The notes under the pieces are model-generated. The model was not told the origin of the DNA, made no database searches, and saw only the letters and a list, made by a program, of their open reading frames with translations. From assembly GCA_017454355.1 (NCBI GenBank), contig JAFTDD010000038.1:1-39088 (forward strand): DNA of 39,088 nt, in the 5' to 3' direction. Source of the stretch: Muribaculaceae bacterium (GTDB lineage Bacteria > Bacteroidota > Bacteroidia > Bacteroidales > Muribaculaceae). Position 1 is the first letter of the stretch. Every line of letters begins with the position of its first letter. Position numbers and translations under genes: made by a program. This document shows positions 25,048 to 32,915 of the stretch, piece by piece.

Positions 25048-26253
25048 TTAGTGTCTGCGTCCGCCGCCGTGGCTGCCGCCACCGCCGCCGCTGTGTCCGC
25101 CGCCGCTGTAGCCTCCGCCACGCGAGCCGCCGCCGCTGTAGCCACCGCTGCTGCGACTGCCGCCGCTGTAACCGCTGCTGCGTGAGCCGCCGTAACTGGG
25201 ACGGCTGCCGCCGCTATAGCCGCTGCTGCGCGAGCCACCGTAACTCGAGCCACCGTAACTGGGGCGTGTGCGACCGCTGCTGCCGCCGCTATAGCCGCGT
25301 GAGCCACCGCTCATGCCACTGCCTCCGCGACCGATGTTGCCCACGCGCGGACGGCCACCCATTGTCGAGCCGCCGCTGTGACCTCCCACGCTGGGACGTG
25401 AGCGTCCGCTGCTCATCGTCGAGCCGCCGTGGCCTCCGGAGTAACTCGCGCCGCGACGACCGCCCAAGCTGGCACTGTGGCCGCCGCTGCGACCGCTGTA
25501 GGACGGACGGCGGAAACCCGGATTGTGGGCCACACCGCCACCAACATAGCGATGGCCGCCGTGGTGATAGTAGCCGCCGTGGTGATAGCCGCCGTGGTGA
25601 TAGCCGTAGTAGCCGTATCCCCAACCGCCGTGGTGATAGGGACGCGGGCCGCCCCATGTCCAGCCCCAGCCATAGTAGGGTCGCCAGCCGCTGTACCAGT
25701 AGCCGTAATAATAGCCACCCCAGCGCGGACCGTACCACGAGTAACTCCAACCCCAATCCCAATAGGGATCCCAGTAGCGCCAACTGCGATAGCCGTACCA
25801 GGAGTCGTAGTACCACGGGTCAACAATCACGTTGATTGTTGTAACGGAACGCGGGATGCGGTATTCATCGGTGTTGACGTAGAGGTAAATCAAGTCATCA
25901 TCGTTGCTACTGCTCACGATGTCGGTGTTGTAGTAGCGCTCGATGCGGCGTGTGTTGCCAAAGGTGTCTTTATCATCGACCAGAGTGTCTTTTAACTCGT
26001 AGATGTCGTAGGCACCGCCGCGGCGGTTATACTCGTCCACGTCACGCTCTGCCTTGTAGTTGCTTGATGCCTGGGTCACATACTGCGACGGCACGGCCAC
26101 GGCAACCTTCTTGGCTGTGCGCACCGGTGTGACAGTAGCCGGCTTCACGTCCTTGCTGCTGTCATAATAGATGTCGTCAAAGTCCTGTGCGCTCACCTGA
26201 AGGGCGGCGGTGAAGGCTGCGACACCAACCATTGTTGCAAATAGTCTTTTCAT
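25048..26253 (-). CDS. Secreted low-complexity protein rich in Gly, Ser, Tyr, Trp and His
   Basis: 401 residues. Signal peptide (1-22, ending VSAQ), then an ordinary region of about 115 residues (DFDDIYYDSSKDVKPA, TNDIVSSSND-like stretches, INVIVDPWYY). Three compositional zones follow: Trp/Tyr/Gly-rich (about 145-205), His/Gly/Tyr-rich (YYGYHHGGYHHGGYYHHGG, about 208-235) and Ser/Gly/Arg-rich to the end (repeats like SGYSGGSRPSYGGSRS). The His cluster could bind metal and the aromatic zone could support assembly or adhesion, but both are guesses. No named domain. Upstream is the GTAGCAT repeat region. Confidence 0.82.
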   Translation of the reverse strand: MKRLFATMVGVAAFTAALQVSAQDFDDIYYDSSKDVKPATVTPVRTAKKVAVAVPSQYVTQASSNYKAERDVDEYNRRGGAYDIYELKDTLVDDKDTFGNTRRIERYYNTDIVSSSNDDDLIYLYVNTDEYRIPRSVTTINVIVDPWYYDSWYGYRSWRYWDPYWDWGWSYSWYGPRWGGYYYGYWYSGWRPYYGWGWTWGGPRPYHHGGWGYGYYGYHHGGYHHGGYYHHGGHRYVGGGVAHNPGFRRPSYSGRSGGHSASLGGRRGASYSGGHGGSTMSSGRSRPSVGGHSGGSTMGGRPRVGNIGRGGSGMSGGSRGYSGGSSGRTRPSYGGSSYGGSRSSGYSGGSRPSYGGSRSSGYSGGSRSSGGYSGGGSRGGGYSGGGHSGGGGGSHGGGRRH

Positions 26254-26403
26254 TGTGTACTCTCCTTTCCAATGAGCTGTTAAACAAGTTGATTTGCCAA
26301 TTAGACACCGCGGCGTGGCGCGGGTTTAAATGAAATCGACCGCAATTTACGACATTTTGGTCAATTAGGCCACATTTTTCTCTTAAAAAATCTAAATCTA
26401 GCA

Positions 26404-26566
26404 CGTAGCATGTAGCATGTAGCATGTAGCATGTAGCATGTAGCATGTAGCTTGTAGCTTGTAGCATGTAGCGTGAAGTTATTGCCGCTCAACGGCCAGG
26501 CCAAGGCCAGGCCCTACATGCTACGTGCTACATGCTACGTGCTAGGTACTACGTGCTACGTGCTAC
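26404..26566. repeat. Facing arrays of a 7-bp GTAGCAT repeat around a TGTAG hairpin
   Basis: About ten units of GTAGCAT and close variants (26404-26473) face about seven units of the complement, CTACATG/CTACGTG (26514-26566), so the region can fold into one long imperfect hairpin. Between them, at 26494-26518, is a minus-oriented TGTAG hairpin. It fills the 314-bp gap between the Gly/Ser-rich protein and the M13 peptidase stop. CTACATGCTAC also occurs near 21027-21050 and 13156-13166. Confidence 0.8.
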
Positions 26567-26567
26567 C

Positions 26568-28589
26568 TTACCAGATTGCGACGCGATCCTCGGGAGCGCG
26601 CCACATTTTGTCGCCCTCACGGATGCCAAACGCCTCAAAGAATTGGTCGAGGTTGCGGATGGCAACGTTCACACGGTTCACACCCAACGAGTGTGGGTCA
26701 ACCTTTGTGCGGCGCAGGATTTCCTCGGTGGTGATGTTGTTGGCCCACACGTTGGCATAACTCAAGAAGAAACGCTGTGCCGGAGTAAAGCCGTCAATGG
26801 GTTGCTGGCCCTTCCACTGCTCGGTGCGCTCGAGTGCGCTGAAGGCTACTCGCAGGCCGCCGTGGTCGGCAATGTTCTCGCCCATGGTGAACGTGCCGTT
26901 GGCATGCACTCCGTCGGCGACAATCTCGGCACTGTATTGCGCTCCGAGTTTATCGGCCAGGCTCTGGAACTTGGTGGCGTCGTCGGCCGTCCACCAGTCG
27001 GTCATGTTGCCCGTGGCGTCGAAGTTCCGGCCCTGGTCGTCAAAGCCGTGGGTCATCTCATGACCAATCACAACACCGATGGCGCCGTAGTTGCTTGCGT
27101 CGTCGGCTTCGGGGTCGAAGTAGGGCGGTTGCAGGATGCCGGCCGGGAAACAGATCTCGTTGCTCGACGGCTCATAATAGGCGTTCACAGTTTGTGGCGT
27201 CATATACCAGCGGCTCTTGTCCACCGGTTTGCCGAGTTGCGACAACTCGTAGGCCGCTTGGAACAGTCGGGCTTGCCACACGTTGTCCCAGTAACTCTTG
27301 GCGGGGTCGATGTCCAGCGCGCTGTAGTCACGCCAGCGGTCGGGATAGCCAATCTTGACAGTGAACGAATTGAGTTTGACCAGGGCGTTGACCTTGGTGG
27401 CGGGGCTCATCCACGGCAGGGTGGCGATGTGTTGACCCAAAGCCACACGCAGGTTATTGACGAGTTGCTGCATTTTTGCCTTGCTCTCGGCCGGGAAATA
27501 CTTGGCCACGTAGAGTTGTCCCACGGCCTCGCCCAGCAGCGTGTTGGGAACGTTGAGCGACCGTTTCCACAGCGGTTGCATCTCCTTGGTGCCGCTAATG
27601 GCGCGTGAGAAGAGATCAAAGTGAGCGGTCACAAACTCGTCGCTGAGGTATGGCGCGGCGGCGCTGACGATGTGCAGACGCAGGTAGTCGGCCACCTCCT
27701 CACTCTTGAGCGAGCGCCACAGGCGACTGGCCTCTCGGAAGAAGTCGGGCTGGCAAACGCACACACGGGTCTCCTTGCCGGCGCCCAGCGTTTTGAAATA
27801 TTGCTCCCAGGCGATACCGGGGAAGGCCTGCGGCAGGTCGGCCACGGCCATAATGTTATATTGTGCCGCAAGGTCGCGCGTTTGCTCGCGCGTCATCGAG
27901 GCTTTGGCCAGCGCGGTCTCTATCTTGAGCACAGCGGCTGCGGCCTTTTTGGCCTGCTTGGGTTTGTATTGGCCCGTGAGAGTCAGCACCTTGACGATGT
28001 AATCCTCGAGTGCGGCACGCAGACGTTTAGCCTCGGGAGTGTCCTCGAGGTAGTAGTCGCGGTCGGGCAGCGACAGGCCTCCCTGCGAGAGGTAGAGCAG
28101 GTTGGCTTCGCTATTCTTCATGTCGGCCATCACCTGTGGCTCGAAAAACACATCGCTCACTCCCAGATGCAGGTAGGCAAGCGTGGAGGCCAACGCCTCG
28201 GAGGTCTTGACATCGGCCATTGTCACCCACTTGCCCTTGAGGGGCGTGGCCCCCTCGGCATTGCGGCGCTCCATATCCATGCCTTGAGCATAGAGGTCGG
28301 ATATCTTCTGCTCTATGGAGCCTCGCGCGTGGCCGGTGCCCAGGCCGGTGATGATGTCCTTGACCTGCTCGCGGCTGTTCTCGGCCAACATGTCGAATGT
28401 GCCGAAGCGCGCGTATTGCGGCTCAAGCGGATGGGCCTTTTTCCATCCGCCGCAGGCGTACTCATAGAAGTTCTCGCCCGGCGCCACCGTCGGGTCCAGA
28501 TTGGCGCGGTCCACGCCCTTTGGTGTGCCGGCCAGCGCGGCGCTACCGGCCGCCATCGCCATCGCGATAATCATCATTGTCGTTTTCAT
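26568..28589 (-). CDS. M13 family metallopeptidase (neprilysin/PepO-like)
   Basis: 673 residues with a signal peptide (1-20). The zinc site HEMTH at 510-514 lies in GVVIGHEMTHGFDDQGR, and the third zinc ligand Glu571 in GENIADHGG. The C terminus has the family end, MWRAPEDRVAIW. NAYYEPSSNEICFPAGILQPP, about 45 residues before the zinc site, matches the substrate-binding NAYY motif. Length and motif order are normal. It degrades peptides in the periplasm. Its ATG is only two bases after the stop of a HigA-type antitoxin gene, so it probably shares that transcript. Confidence 0.95.
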   Translation of the reverse strand: MKTTMMIIAMAMAAGSAALAGTPKGVDRANLDPTVAPGENFYEYACGGWKKAHPLEPQYARFGTFDMLAENSREQVKDIITGLGTGHARGSIEQKISDLYAQGMDMERRNAEGATPLKGKWVTMADVKTSEALASTLAYLHLGVSDVFFEPQVMADMKNSEANLLYLSQGGLSLPDRDYYLEDTPEAKRLRAALEDYIVKVLTLTGQYKPKQAKKAAAAVLKIETALAKASMTREQTRDLAAQYNIMAVADLPQAFPGIAWEQYFKTLGAGKETRVCVCQPDFFREASRLWRSLKSEEVADYLRLHIVSAAAPYLSDEFVTAHFDLFSRAISGTKEMQPLWKRSLNVPNTLLGEAVGQLYVAKYFPAESKAKMQQLVNNLRVALGQHIATLPWMSPATKVNALVKLNSFTVKIGYPDRWRDYSALDIDPAKSYWDNVWQARLFQAAYELSQLGKPVDKSRWYMTPQTVNAYYEPSSNEICFPAGILQPPYFDPEADDASNYGAIGVVIGHEMTHGFDDQGRNFDATGNMTDWWTADDATKFQSLADKLGAQYSAEIVADGVHANGTFTMGENIADHGGLRVAFSALERTEQWKGQQPIDGFTPAQRFFLSYANVWANNITTEEILRRTKVDPHSLGVNRVNVAIRNLDQFFEAFGIREGDKMWRAPEDRVAIW

Positions 28590-28591
28590 CG

Positions 28592-28996
28592 TTATCGTTG
28601 TTGTTGAATGTTGTAACTGTTAAGTTTAGGGTGGTTCTCGTTGCTTTGTATCAATTCCGATACCAGCGTTTCAAGTCGTGAAATGCGTGATACTAACTTG
28701 GCTATAATGCCATCGTTAGTATCAATTTCTGTTGCAGGGGCAATGTCACGCTCGTATGCAGCCTGCAATTCCAACCAATATCCGGCCGGCATCCCGAAAA
28801 CATCGGCCAAACGGTTTGCCAAACTGATTGTGATGGGCTCTTTTTTATGAAAAAAACGGCTCAAGTTTGATGGCTTCATACCAATCGCTTCGGCAAGATC
28901 CTTCTGCTTCATTCCACGAGCCGACATCTCATCGTGCAAAATCTCTGACGGATGAACCGGCTCTGTGGGTTTCCAATTCTTATCAAGAGTCACCAT
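28592..28996 (-). CDS. higA: HigA-type antitoxin, XRE helix-turn-helix
   Basis: 134 residues. VHPSEILHDEMSARGMKQKD (about 16-35) and the HTH LAEAIGMKPSNLSRFFHKK match HigA/VapI antitoxins, with LADVFGMPAGYWLELQAAYE after it. A further 50 residues, probably coiled coil (KLVSRISRLETLVSELIQS), are beyond the usual length of about 95-100. The gene overlaps the toxin gene by 14 nt. It should neutralise HigB and repress its own promoter. It is more AT-rich than its neighbours, as is its partner. Confidence 0.88.
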   Translation of the reverse strand: MVTLDKNWKPTEPVHPSEILHDEMSARGMKQKDLAEAIGMKPSNLSRFFHKKEPITISLANRLADVFGMPAGYWLELQAAYERDIAPATEIDTNDGIIAKLVSRISRLETLVSELIQSNENHPKLNSYNIQQQR

Positions 28997-29300
28997 AATG
29001 TTCGTTAAGTTCTATTAAAAGTAATTGTAATTCATTGTTTTTTGTAACAAATATCATTCGATATTTGGTGTTGTATCCAACTCGCAGAGAATATTTACCT
29101 GCTAAATTGCCTGACAACAACTCTACGTTCAATGAACGGTGTCGTTTTACAATTTCAAATGAGGGCGAAATGGTTAAGATTCGCATCACTTTATTAAGAT
29201 TGGTCTTCAACGGGGCATTGCTTCGGAATTTCTTGTATTTGCCTATGCAATTGCCTTTTACCAACTCGTATAATTCGTCATCATCAAACGCAATATCCAT
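28983..29300 (-). CDS. higB: HigB-like toxin of the RelE/ParE superfamily
   Basis: 105 residues from the ATG at 29300 (MDIAFDDDELYEL). An upstream ATG at 29333 lies within the promoter. The pattern DDDELYELVKG, then LNKVMRILTISPSFE and LAGKYSLRVGYNTKYRMIFV with a late LQLLLIELNEHYG, fits the RelE/HigB mRNA-cleaving fold. Toxin-first order with a short overlap is typical of HigBA. Low GC compared with the flanking genes suggests recent transfer. RNase activity is inferred from family. Confidence 0.8.
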   Translation of the reverse strand: MDIAFDDDELYELVKGNCIGKYKKFRSNAPLKTNLNKVMRILTISPSFEIVKRHRSLNVELLSGNLAGKYSLRVGYNTKYRMIFVTKNNELQLLLIELNEHYGDS

Positions 29301-29308
29301 ATTGAGTG

Positions 29309-29350
29309 CAAAATTATCAAAAATAATTATCAAATAAGATAATTTTATCG
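29309..29350 (-). promoter_or_regulatory. Promoter and likely operator of the HigBA pair
   Basis: Minus-strand TAATTTTG at 29316-29309 and TATTTTTG at 29325-29318 both fit the -7 element. GATAA/TTATC half-sites repeat around them (29337-29350 complement holds GATAA-AA-TTATC), a plausible HigA binding site. The first -7 element is 8 bp from the ATG. Confidence 0.45.
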
Positions 29351-29391
29351 CTAAATATTATCAGAAGATTATGCAATCGTTTGACAATAGT

Positions 29392-31299
29392 CTATGAGTC
29401 GGCTTCGGCCCATTGGTCGAGGCACTGCTCGAGTTCGCGGCTGAGGGCGCCGTGGCGCTCGTAAATCTCGGGTGATTGTGGCACCTTGCCGCTCGACAGG
29501 TCATCTTCAATGGCGGCAATCTCGGCCTCAAGGGCAGCGATGCGTTCCTCGAGTTGATTGACGCGCCGCTCCGCTTTCCGCGCCGCGCGTTCGCGCTCCT
29601 TTTGCGCCTCATAGTCCAGACGTCCGGCCTTTTCGGTAGGCTTTGCGCTTTGCGCTTCACCCTTTGTGTTTGCCTCTAACTGGTGCAGGCTGTCGAGTTG
29701 GCGGCGACGCAGGAAGTCGTAGATGCCGCCCAAGTGTTCGGTCACGTGACCGCCACCGAACTCAAACACTTTCGTCACCAGTCCGTCGAGGAAGTCGCGG
29801 TCGTGCGACACGACAATCAGTGTGCCGTCAAACTCACGCAGGGCGGCCTTGAGCACGTCCTTGGTGGCCATATCGAGGTGATTGGTGGGCTCATCAAGGA
29901 TGAGCAGGTTGACCGGTTGCAGCAACATTCGCAGGATTGCCAGACGGCTGCGTTCGCCGCCGCTGAGCACACGCACCGGTTTGTCGGCCGCCGCGCCGCC
30001 AAACATAAATGCGCCAAGCAGGTCGTTCAGCCGAGTGCGTATCTCTCCCACTGCCACACGGTCGATGGTATCGCGCACGGTCAGTGTCTCGTCAAGGCGT
30101 CGCGCCTCGTCTTGGGCAAAGTATCCAACCTTCACATTGTGCCCAACGACAAGTTCGCCGCCATGGTCTGTCTCGCCCGTGATGCACTTCACCAGCGTCG
30201 TCTTGCCGGCCCCGTTGCGGCCCACAAAGGCCACCTTCTCGCCGCGCCGGATGCGTAGCGACACGCCGCTGAACACCACATGGTCGCCGTAGCGTTTCGA
30301 CACCTCATCGCAAATCAGCGGGAAGTCGCCCGAACGCGGTGCCGGCGGCCATCGTAGCCTCAGCCGCGATGTGTCCACCTCATCCACCTCGATGCGCTCC
30401 AATTTCTCCAGCCACTTGATGCGACTCTGCACCTGCACGGCCTTTGTGGCCTGATAGCGGAAGCGCTCGATAAACTGCTCGGTGTCGTGAATCATCTTCT
30501 GCTGGTTGTCGTAGGCTCGTCGCTGCTGTTCAAGGCGCTCGGCGCGTAACTCCACATATTTGCTGTAAGGCACGTTATAGTCGGTGGCGTGGCCCAGAGA
30601 CAGTTCGACGGTGCGGGTGGTGACGTTGTCGAGCACGGCGCGGTCGTGCGACACCAGCAGCAGTGCGCCGCGCCGGTTTTTGAGGAACGTCTCGAGCCAC
30701 TGTATCGACTCGATGTCGAGGTGGTTGGTTGGCTCGTCAAGCAGCAGTACGTCCGGCCCTTGCAGCAGCAGTTTTGCCAACTCCACGCGCATGCGCCAGC
30801 CGCCGCTGAATTCGGCGGTTGGCCGCTCAAAGTCGCTGCGCTCAAAGCCCAATCCCATCAGAGTGCGCTCTACCTGCTCGTCGCGGTTTTCGCTGCGCAG
30901 CAGTGCCTGTCGCTCGGTGAGTGTGGTCAACTGCTCCACCAGGTCGGCATAAGCGTCGCTATCGTAGTCGGTGCGACGCTGCAAGTCGTCGTTCACGCGT
31001 TGCAGACGAGCCTCCAACTCGCCTTGCGCGGCAAAGGCGCGCATCACCTCGGCGCGCAGCGTGGTGTCGTCACAGAGGCGCATCTGCTGCGGCAAATAGC
31101 CGATCGTGATGTCGTTTTGGCGCGACACCGTGCCGCCGGTGGGCGACTGCTCGCCGGCGATAATCTTGAGTAACGTACTCTTGCCGGCGCCGTTGCGCCC
31201 CACCAGAGCCACGCGCTCGCGGGCGTTCACCACAAAGTTCACGTCACTCAGCAGCACTGTGCTGCCAAACTCCACTCTCAGTCCCTGTATCGAAATCAT
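29392..31299 (-). CDS. ABC-F family ATPase (Uup/YheS-like)
   Basis: 635 residues with two ABC domains and no membrane segment. First: Walker A GRNGAGKST (34-42), signature SGGWRMRVELAKLL, Walker B LLLDEPTNHLD. The linker is charged and aromatic (EQFIERFRYQATKAVQVQSR). Second: GRNGAGKTT, LSGGERSRLAILRMLL, LLILDEPTNHLD. A C-terminal coiled coil (EERIAALEAEIAAIEDDL) resembles Uup-type proteins. ABC-F proteins act on the ribosome. The exact subgroup cannot be settled here. The -7 element TAACTTTG is four bases before the ATG. Confidence 0.95.
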   Translation of the reverse strand: MISIQGLRVEFGSTVLLSDVNFVVNARERVALVGRNGAGKSTLLKIIAGEQSPTGGTVSRQNDITIGYLPQQMRLCDDTTLRAEVMRAFAAQGELEARLQRVNDDLQRRTDYDSDAYADLVEQLTTLTERQALLRSENRDEQVERTLMGLGFERSDFERPTAEFSGGWRMRVELAKLLLQGPDVLLLDEPTNHLDIESIQWLETFLKNRRGALLLVSHDRAVLDNVTTRTVELSLGHATDYNVPYSKYVELRAERLEQQRRAYDNQQKMIHDTEQFIERFRYQATKAVQVQSRIKWLEKLERIEVDEVDTSRLRLRWPPAPRSGDFPLICDEVSKRYGDHVVFSGVSLRIRRGEKVAFVGRNGAGKTTLVKCITGETDHGGELVVGHNVKVGYFAQDEARRLDETLTVRDTIDRVAVGEIRTRLNDLLGAFMFGGAAADKPVRVLSGGERSRLAILRMLLQPVNLLILDEPTNHLDMATKDVLKAALREFDGTLIVVSHDRDFLDGLVTKVFEFGGGHVTEHLGGIYDFLRRRQLDSLHQLEANTKGEAQSAKPTEKAGRLDYEAQKERERAARKAERRVNQLEERIAALEAEIAAIEDDLSSGKVPQSPEIYERHGALSRELEQCLDQWAEADS

Positions 31300-31303
31300 A
31301 CCG

Positions 31304-31311
31304 CAAAGTTA
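31304..31311 (-). promoter_or_regulatory. -7 element four bases before the ABC-F start codon
   Basis: Minus-strand TAACTTTG fits TAnnTTTG and is separated from the ATG at 31299 by CGGT only, suggesting a leaderless transcript. No clear -33 element. Confidence 0.45.
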
Positions 31312-31329
31312 CAAAAAAACCTTTAATTA

Positions 31330-31592
31330 CCATAAAATCCGCAACCTTGAATATGCTCACGAAAATTTCCAAAAATTCTCGAAAATAATTCTCCTGTGAA
31401 TTTTCGTGAATTTCCGTGAATTTCCGTAAATATTTTATTTAAACAAGAGAACAAGAGCATTTTAGAGAACAAGAGGTTAAATTTACGTGAATTTACGAAA
31501 ATTTACGAGAAATTCACCATTAGATAAAAATAGACGTAAATAGACGTAAATAGACGTAAATAGACGAGAGGTTGGAGAGTTGCGGAATTAAA
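31330..31592. repeat. AT-rich dispersed element, copy 3
   Basis: Left end TAAAATCCGCAACCT, right end complement of TTTAATTCCGCAACTC. The interior has TTTCCGTGAA/TTTACGTGAA units and four tandem copies of TAGACGTAAA-like 11-mers (31539-31566). The right end abuts a headless coding fragment, as if the element had landed in or deleted that gene. Confidence 0.65.
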
Positions 31593-31875
31593 GTATACCC
31601 TCACCGTCTATTCCCTCAACGCCGAAACGGCCGAAGCCCAGGCGCAGTGCGTCACGACCTTCAAGATGGGAACCGCGACCGCTGTCGATGACCTGAACGA
31701 CGATTCCATCGGCATCAGCGTCAATGGCGGTGTCATCACCGTTAGCGGAGCCGATAACGTAGCCATCTACAACGTCGCCGGCGCTCTGGTGAGCACCGCT
31801 CCCGTCACCCGCCTGCCGCGCGGCATCTACATTGTCGTGGCCGACGGCTCCAGCCACAAGATAGTGATTGATTGA
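31591..31875 (+). pseudogene. Headless 3' fragment of a T9SS-type secreted protein gene
   Basis: The frame runs without a stop from 31564 and is sensible from YTLTVYSLNAETAEAQAQ at 31594, the end of an Ig/fibronectin-like domain. A C-terminal sorting-like domain follows: VAIYNVAGALVSTAPV, LPRGIYIVVADGSSHKIVID. There is no start codon or upstream domain; the AT-rich element ends exactly where the coding similarity begins. Its GC-rich codon use matches intact genes. The only internal ATG (31666) would make 69 residues without a signal peptide. I read it as a remnant. Confidence 0.7.
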
Positions 31876-31895
31876 CGGCACGGACGTCTATGCGC

Positions 31896-32047
31896 GAAAC
31901 TGTATCATAATTGGCGCACGCGTTGCGTGCGGAAATCTTTCAAAATAAGCCCCCTCCTTCAAGAGGGGGGAGGACGTTTTAGATTTTGAAAGATTTCCCG
32001 CCCGTTAGGGCGGCCTAATCCCAAAATATGAATTATGATACAGTTTC
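31896..32047. repeat. 152-bp nested palindrome
   Basis: Outer arms of 17 bp (31896-31912 with 32031-32047), middle arms of 16 bp (31931-31946 with 31983-31998) and an inner CCCCCTC/GAGGGGG pair, all nested. It lies between the gene remnant and the first 53-bp hairpin. It could be a MITE-like element or a strong bidirectional hairpin. The GGAAATCTTTCAAA part recurs near 36936-36948. Confidence 0.7.
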
Positions 32048-32072
32048 GGCAGAACCGTAATCGCCGCAGCGC

Positions 32073-32125
32073 GGGGACGGTTCTTCTGTTTCAGCAGCAA
32101 GCTGTGAAACAGAGGAACCGTCCCC
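32073..32125 (+). repeat. 53-bp hairpin repeat, copy A
   Basis: GGGGACGGTTCTTCTGTTTC at the left pairs with its near complement at the right (one mismatch), around GCAGCAAGCTG. It starts 22 bp after the stop of the 32148-32705 gene. Other copies are at 32841-32893, 36186-36238 and 37166-37218. Confidence 0.85.
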
Positions 32126-32147
32126 GTGTCTCTTGTCATTGCGGGCG

Positions 32148-32705
32148 TCACTCCTTGGCGTTGCGCATCAGGTTGTCAAACGCGTGGCGGTAGTCCTGAC
32201 CGAGAAAATAAGTCAACTCGTCCTCATATAGGTTGAGCGGCCCGCCCACCGTGCGGTAAATCGTGCCATCACGATAGTAAAAACGCTTCTCCACGCGATT
32301 GCCGTCGCTGTCGTAGTCACGCTTCACCGTGAATGAGAGTTGGCCGGTTTGGCTGTCATAGAGGTACTCCTCATAGTATTTGCGGCCGCCAAGACTCAAC
32401 TGGCGCGTGACAAAAAACAGTTGGTAATTGATGAACTCGCCCTGGTCGCCGTACTGCTCAACATTGAAGAAGAAGTGCAGCGTCTCGACGGCGGCGCCCT
32501 TGCCCGGCACGTCATAGCGCATGGTGGTTACCATGTCGTTTTTGGCCTGCGAGCGTTTGTGGGTCTTGATTGTCGCTTGCGCCTGGTTGTACTCTTTGCT
32601 GATTGATGTGATCACGGCGTCATCACCAGCAATGGCGGTCGGCGCACCCAGCATCACGGCCAACGCGATTGCCGGCACCATTAGTTTCAAGGTTTTCATT
32701 TTCAT
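32148..32705 (-). CDS. Small secreted protein of unknown function
   Basis: 185 residues with a signal peptide (1-26, cleavage near AIA-GDD). The mature protein is beta-rich and aromatic (VETLHFFFNVEQYGDQGEF, YYEEYLYDSQTGQLSFTV, VEKRFYYRDGTIYRTVGG), a pattern also seen in toxin-repeat-like strands, but I do not recognise the family. It has its own promoter and ends 22 bp before a 53-bp hairpin, so it is probably transcribed alone. Confidence 0.8.
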   Translation of the reverse strand: MKMKTLKLMVPAIALAVMLGAPTAIAGDDAVITSISKEYNQAQATIKTHKRSQAKNDMVTTMRYDVPGKGAAVETLHFFFNVEQYGDQGEFINYQLFFVTRQLSLGGRKYYEEYLYDSQTGQLSFTVKRDYDSDGNRVEKRFYYRDGTIYRTVGGPLNLYEDELTYFLGQDYRHAFDNLMRNAKE

Positions 32706-32747
32706 GTTTTTTGTTGTTAATTAATCGGCCCTCATGCGAGGCCGTTG

Positions 32748-32779
32748 CAAATTTAGCGAGAAAAAATTGAACCGCCAAA
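32748..32779 (-). promoter_or_regulatory. Promoter of the 32148-32705 gene
   Basis: Minus-strand TTTG at 32779-32776, a 20-nt gap, and TAAATTTG at 32755-32748. The ATG follows 42 bp later. Confidence 0.6.
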
Positions 32780-32808
32780 AAAACGCCGAAAAATCGGACA
32801 GTGTTTAT

Positions 32809-32833
32809 TGTAGGGTCTCGCCTTGGCGAGGCC
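32809..32833 (+). repeat. TGTAG hairpin, copy with a CTCGCC stem
   Basis: TGTAG, then GGTCTCGCC, TT, GGCGAGGCC (one G-T pair). Followed after 7 bp by the 53-bp hairpin copy B. Confidence 0.75.
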
Positions 32834-32840
32834 GCAGCGC

Positions 32841-32893
32841 GGGGACGGTTCTTCTGTTTCAGCAGCAAGCTGTGAAACAGAAGAACCGTCCCC
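32841..32893 (+). repeat. 53-bp hairpin repeat, copy B
   Basis: Same sequence as copy A without its mismatch. It begins 23 bp after the stop codon of the large GH53 gene (32916). Confidence 0.88.
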
Positions 32894-32915
32894 GTGTCTC
32901 TGTCGCTAAATGCGG

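Noticed and set aside
24939-25307. Ala/Thr/Val-rich N-terminal extension of the FadL-like protein
   Set aside because: It is an alternate frame of the Gly/Ser-rich gene's 3' end; a proper signal peptide starts at 24938.
31588-31881. 97-codon minus-strand frame over the T9SS-like remnant
   Set aside because: The plus-strand frame has recognisable C-terminal domain motifs; the minus frame is Gly/Asp/Ala shadow.
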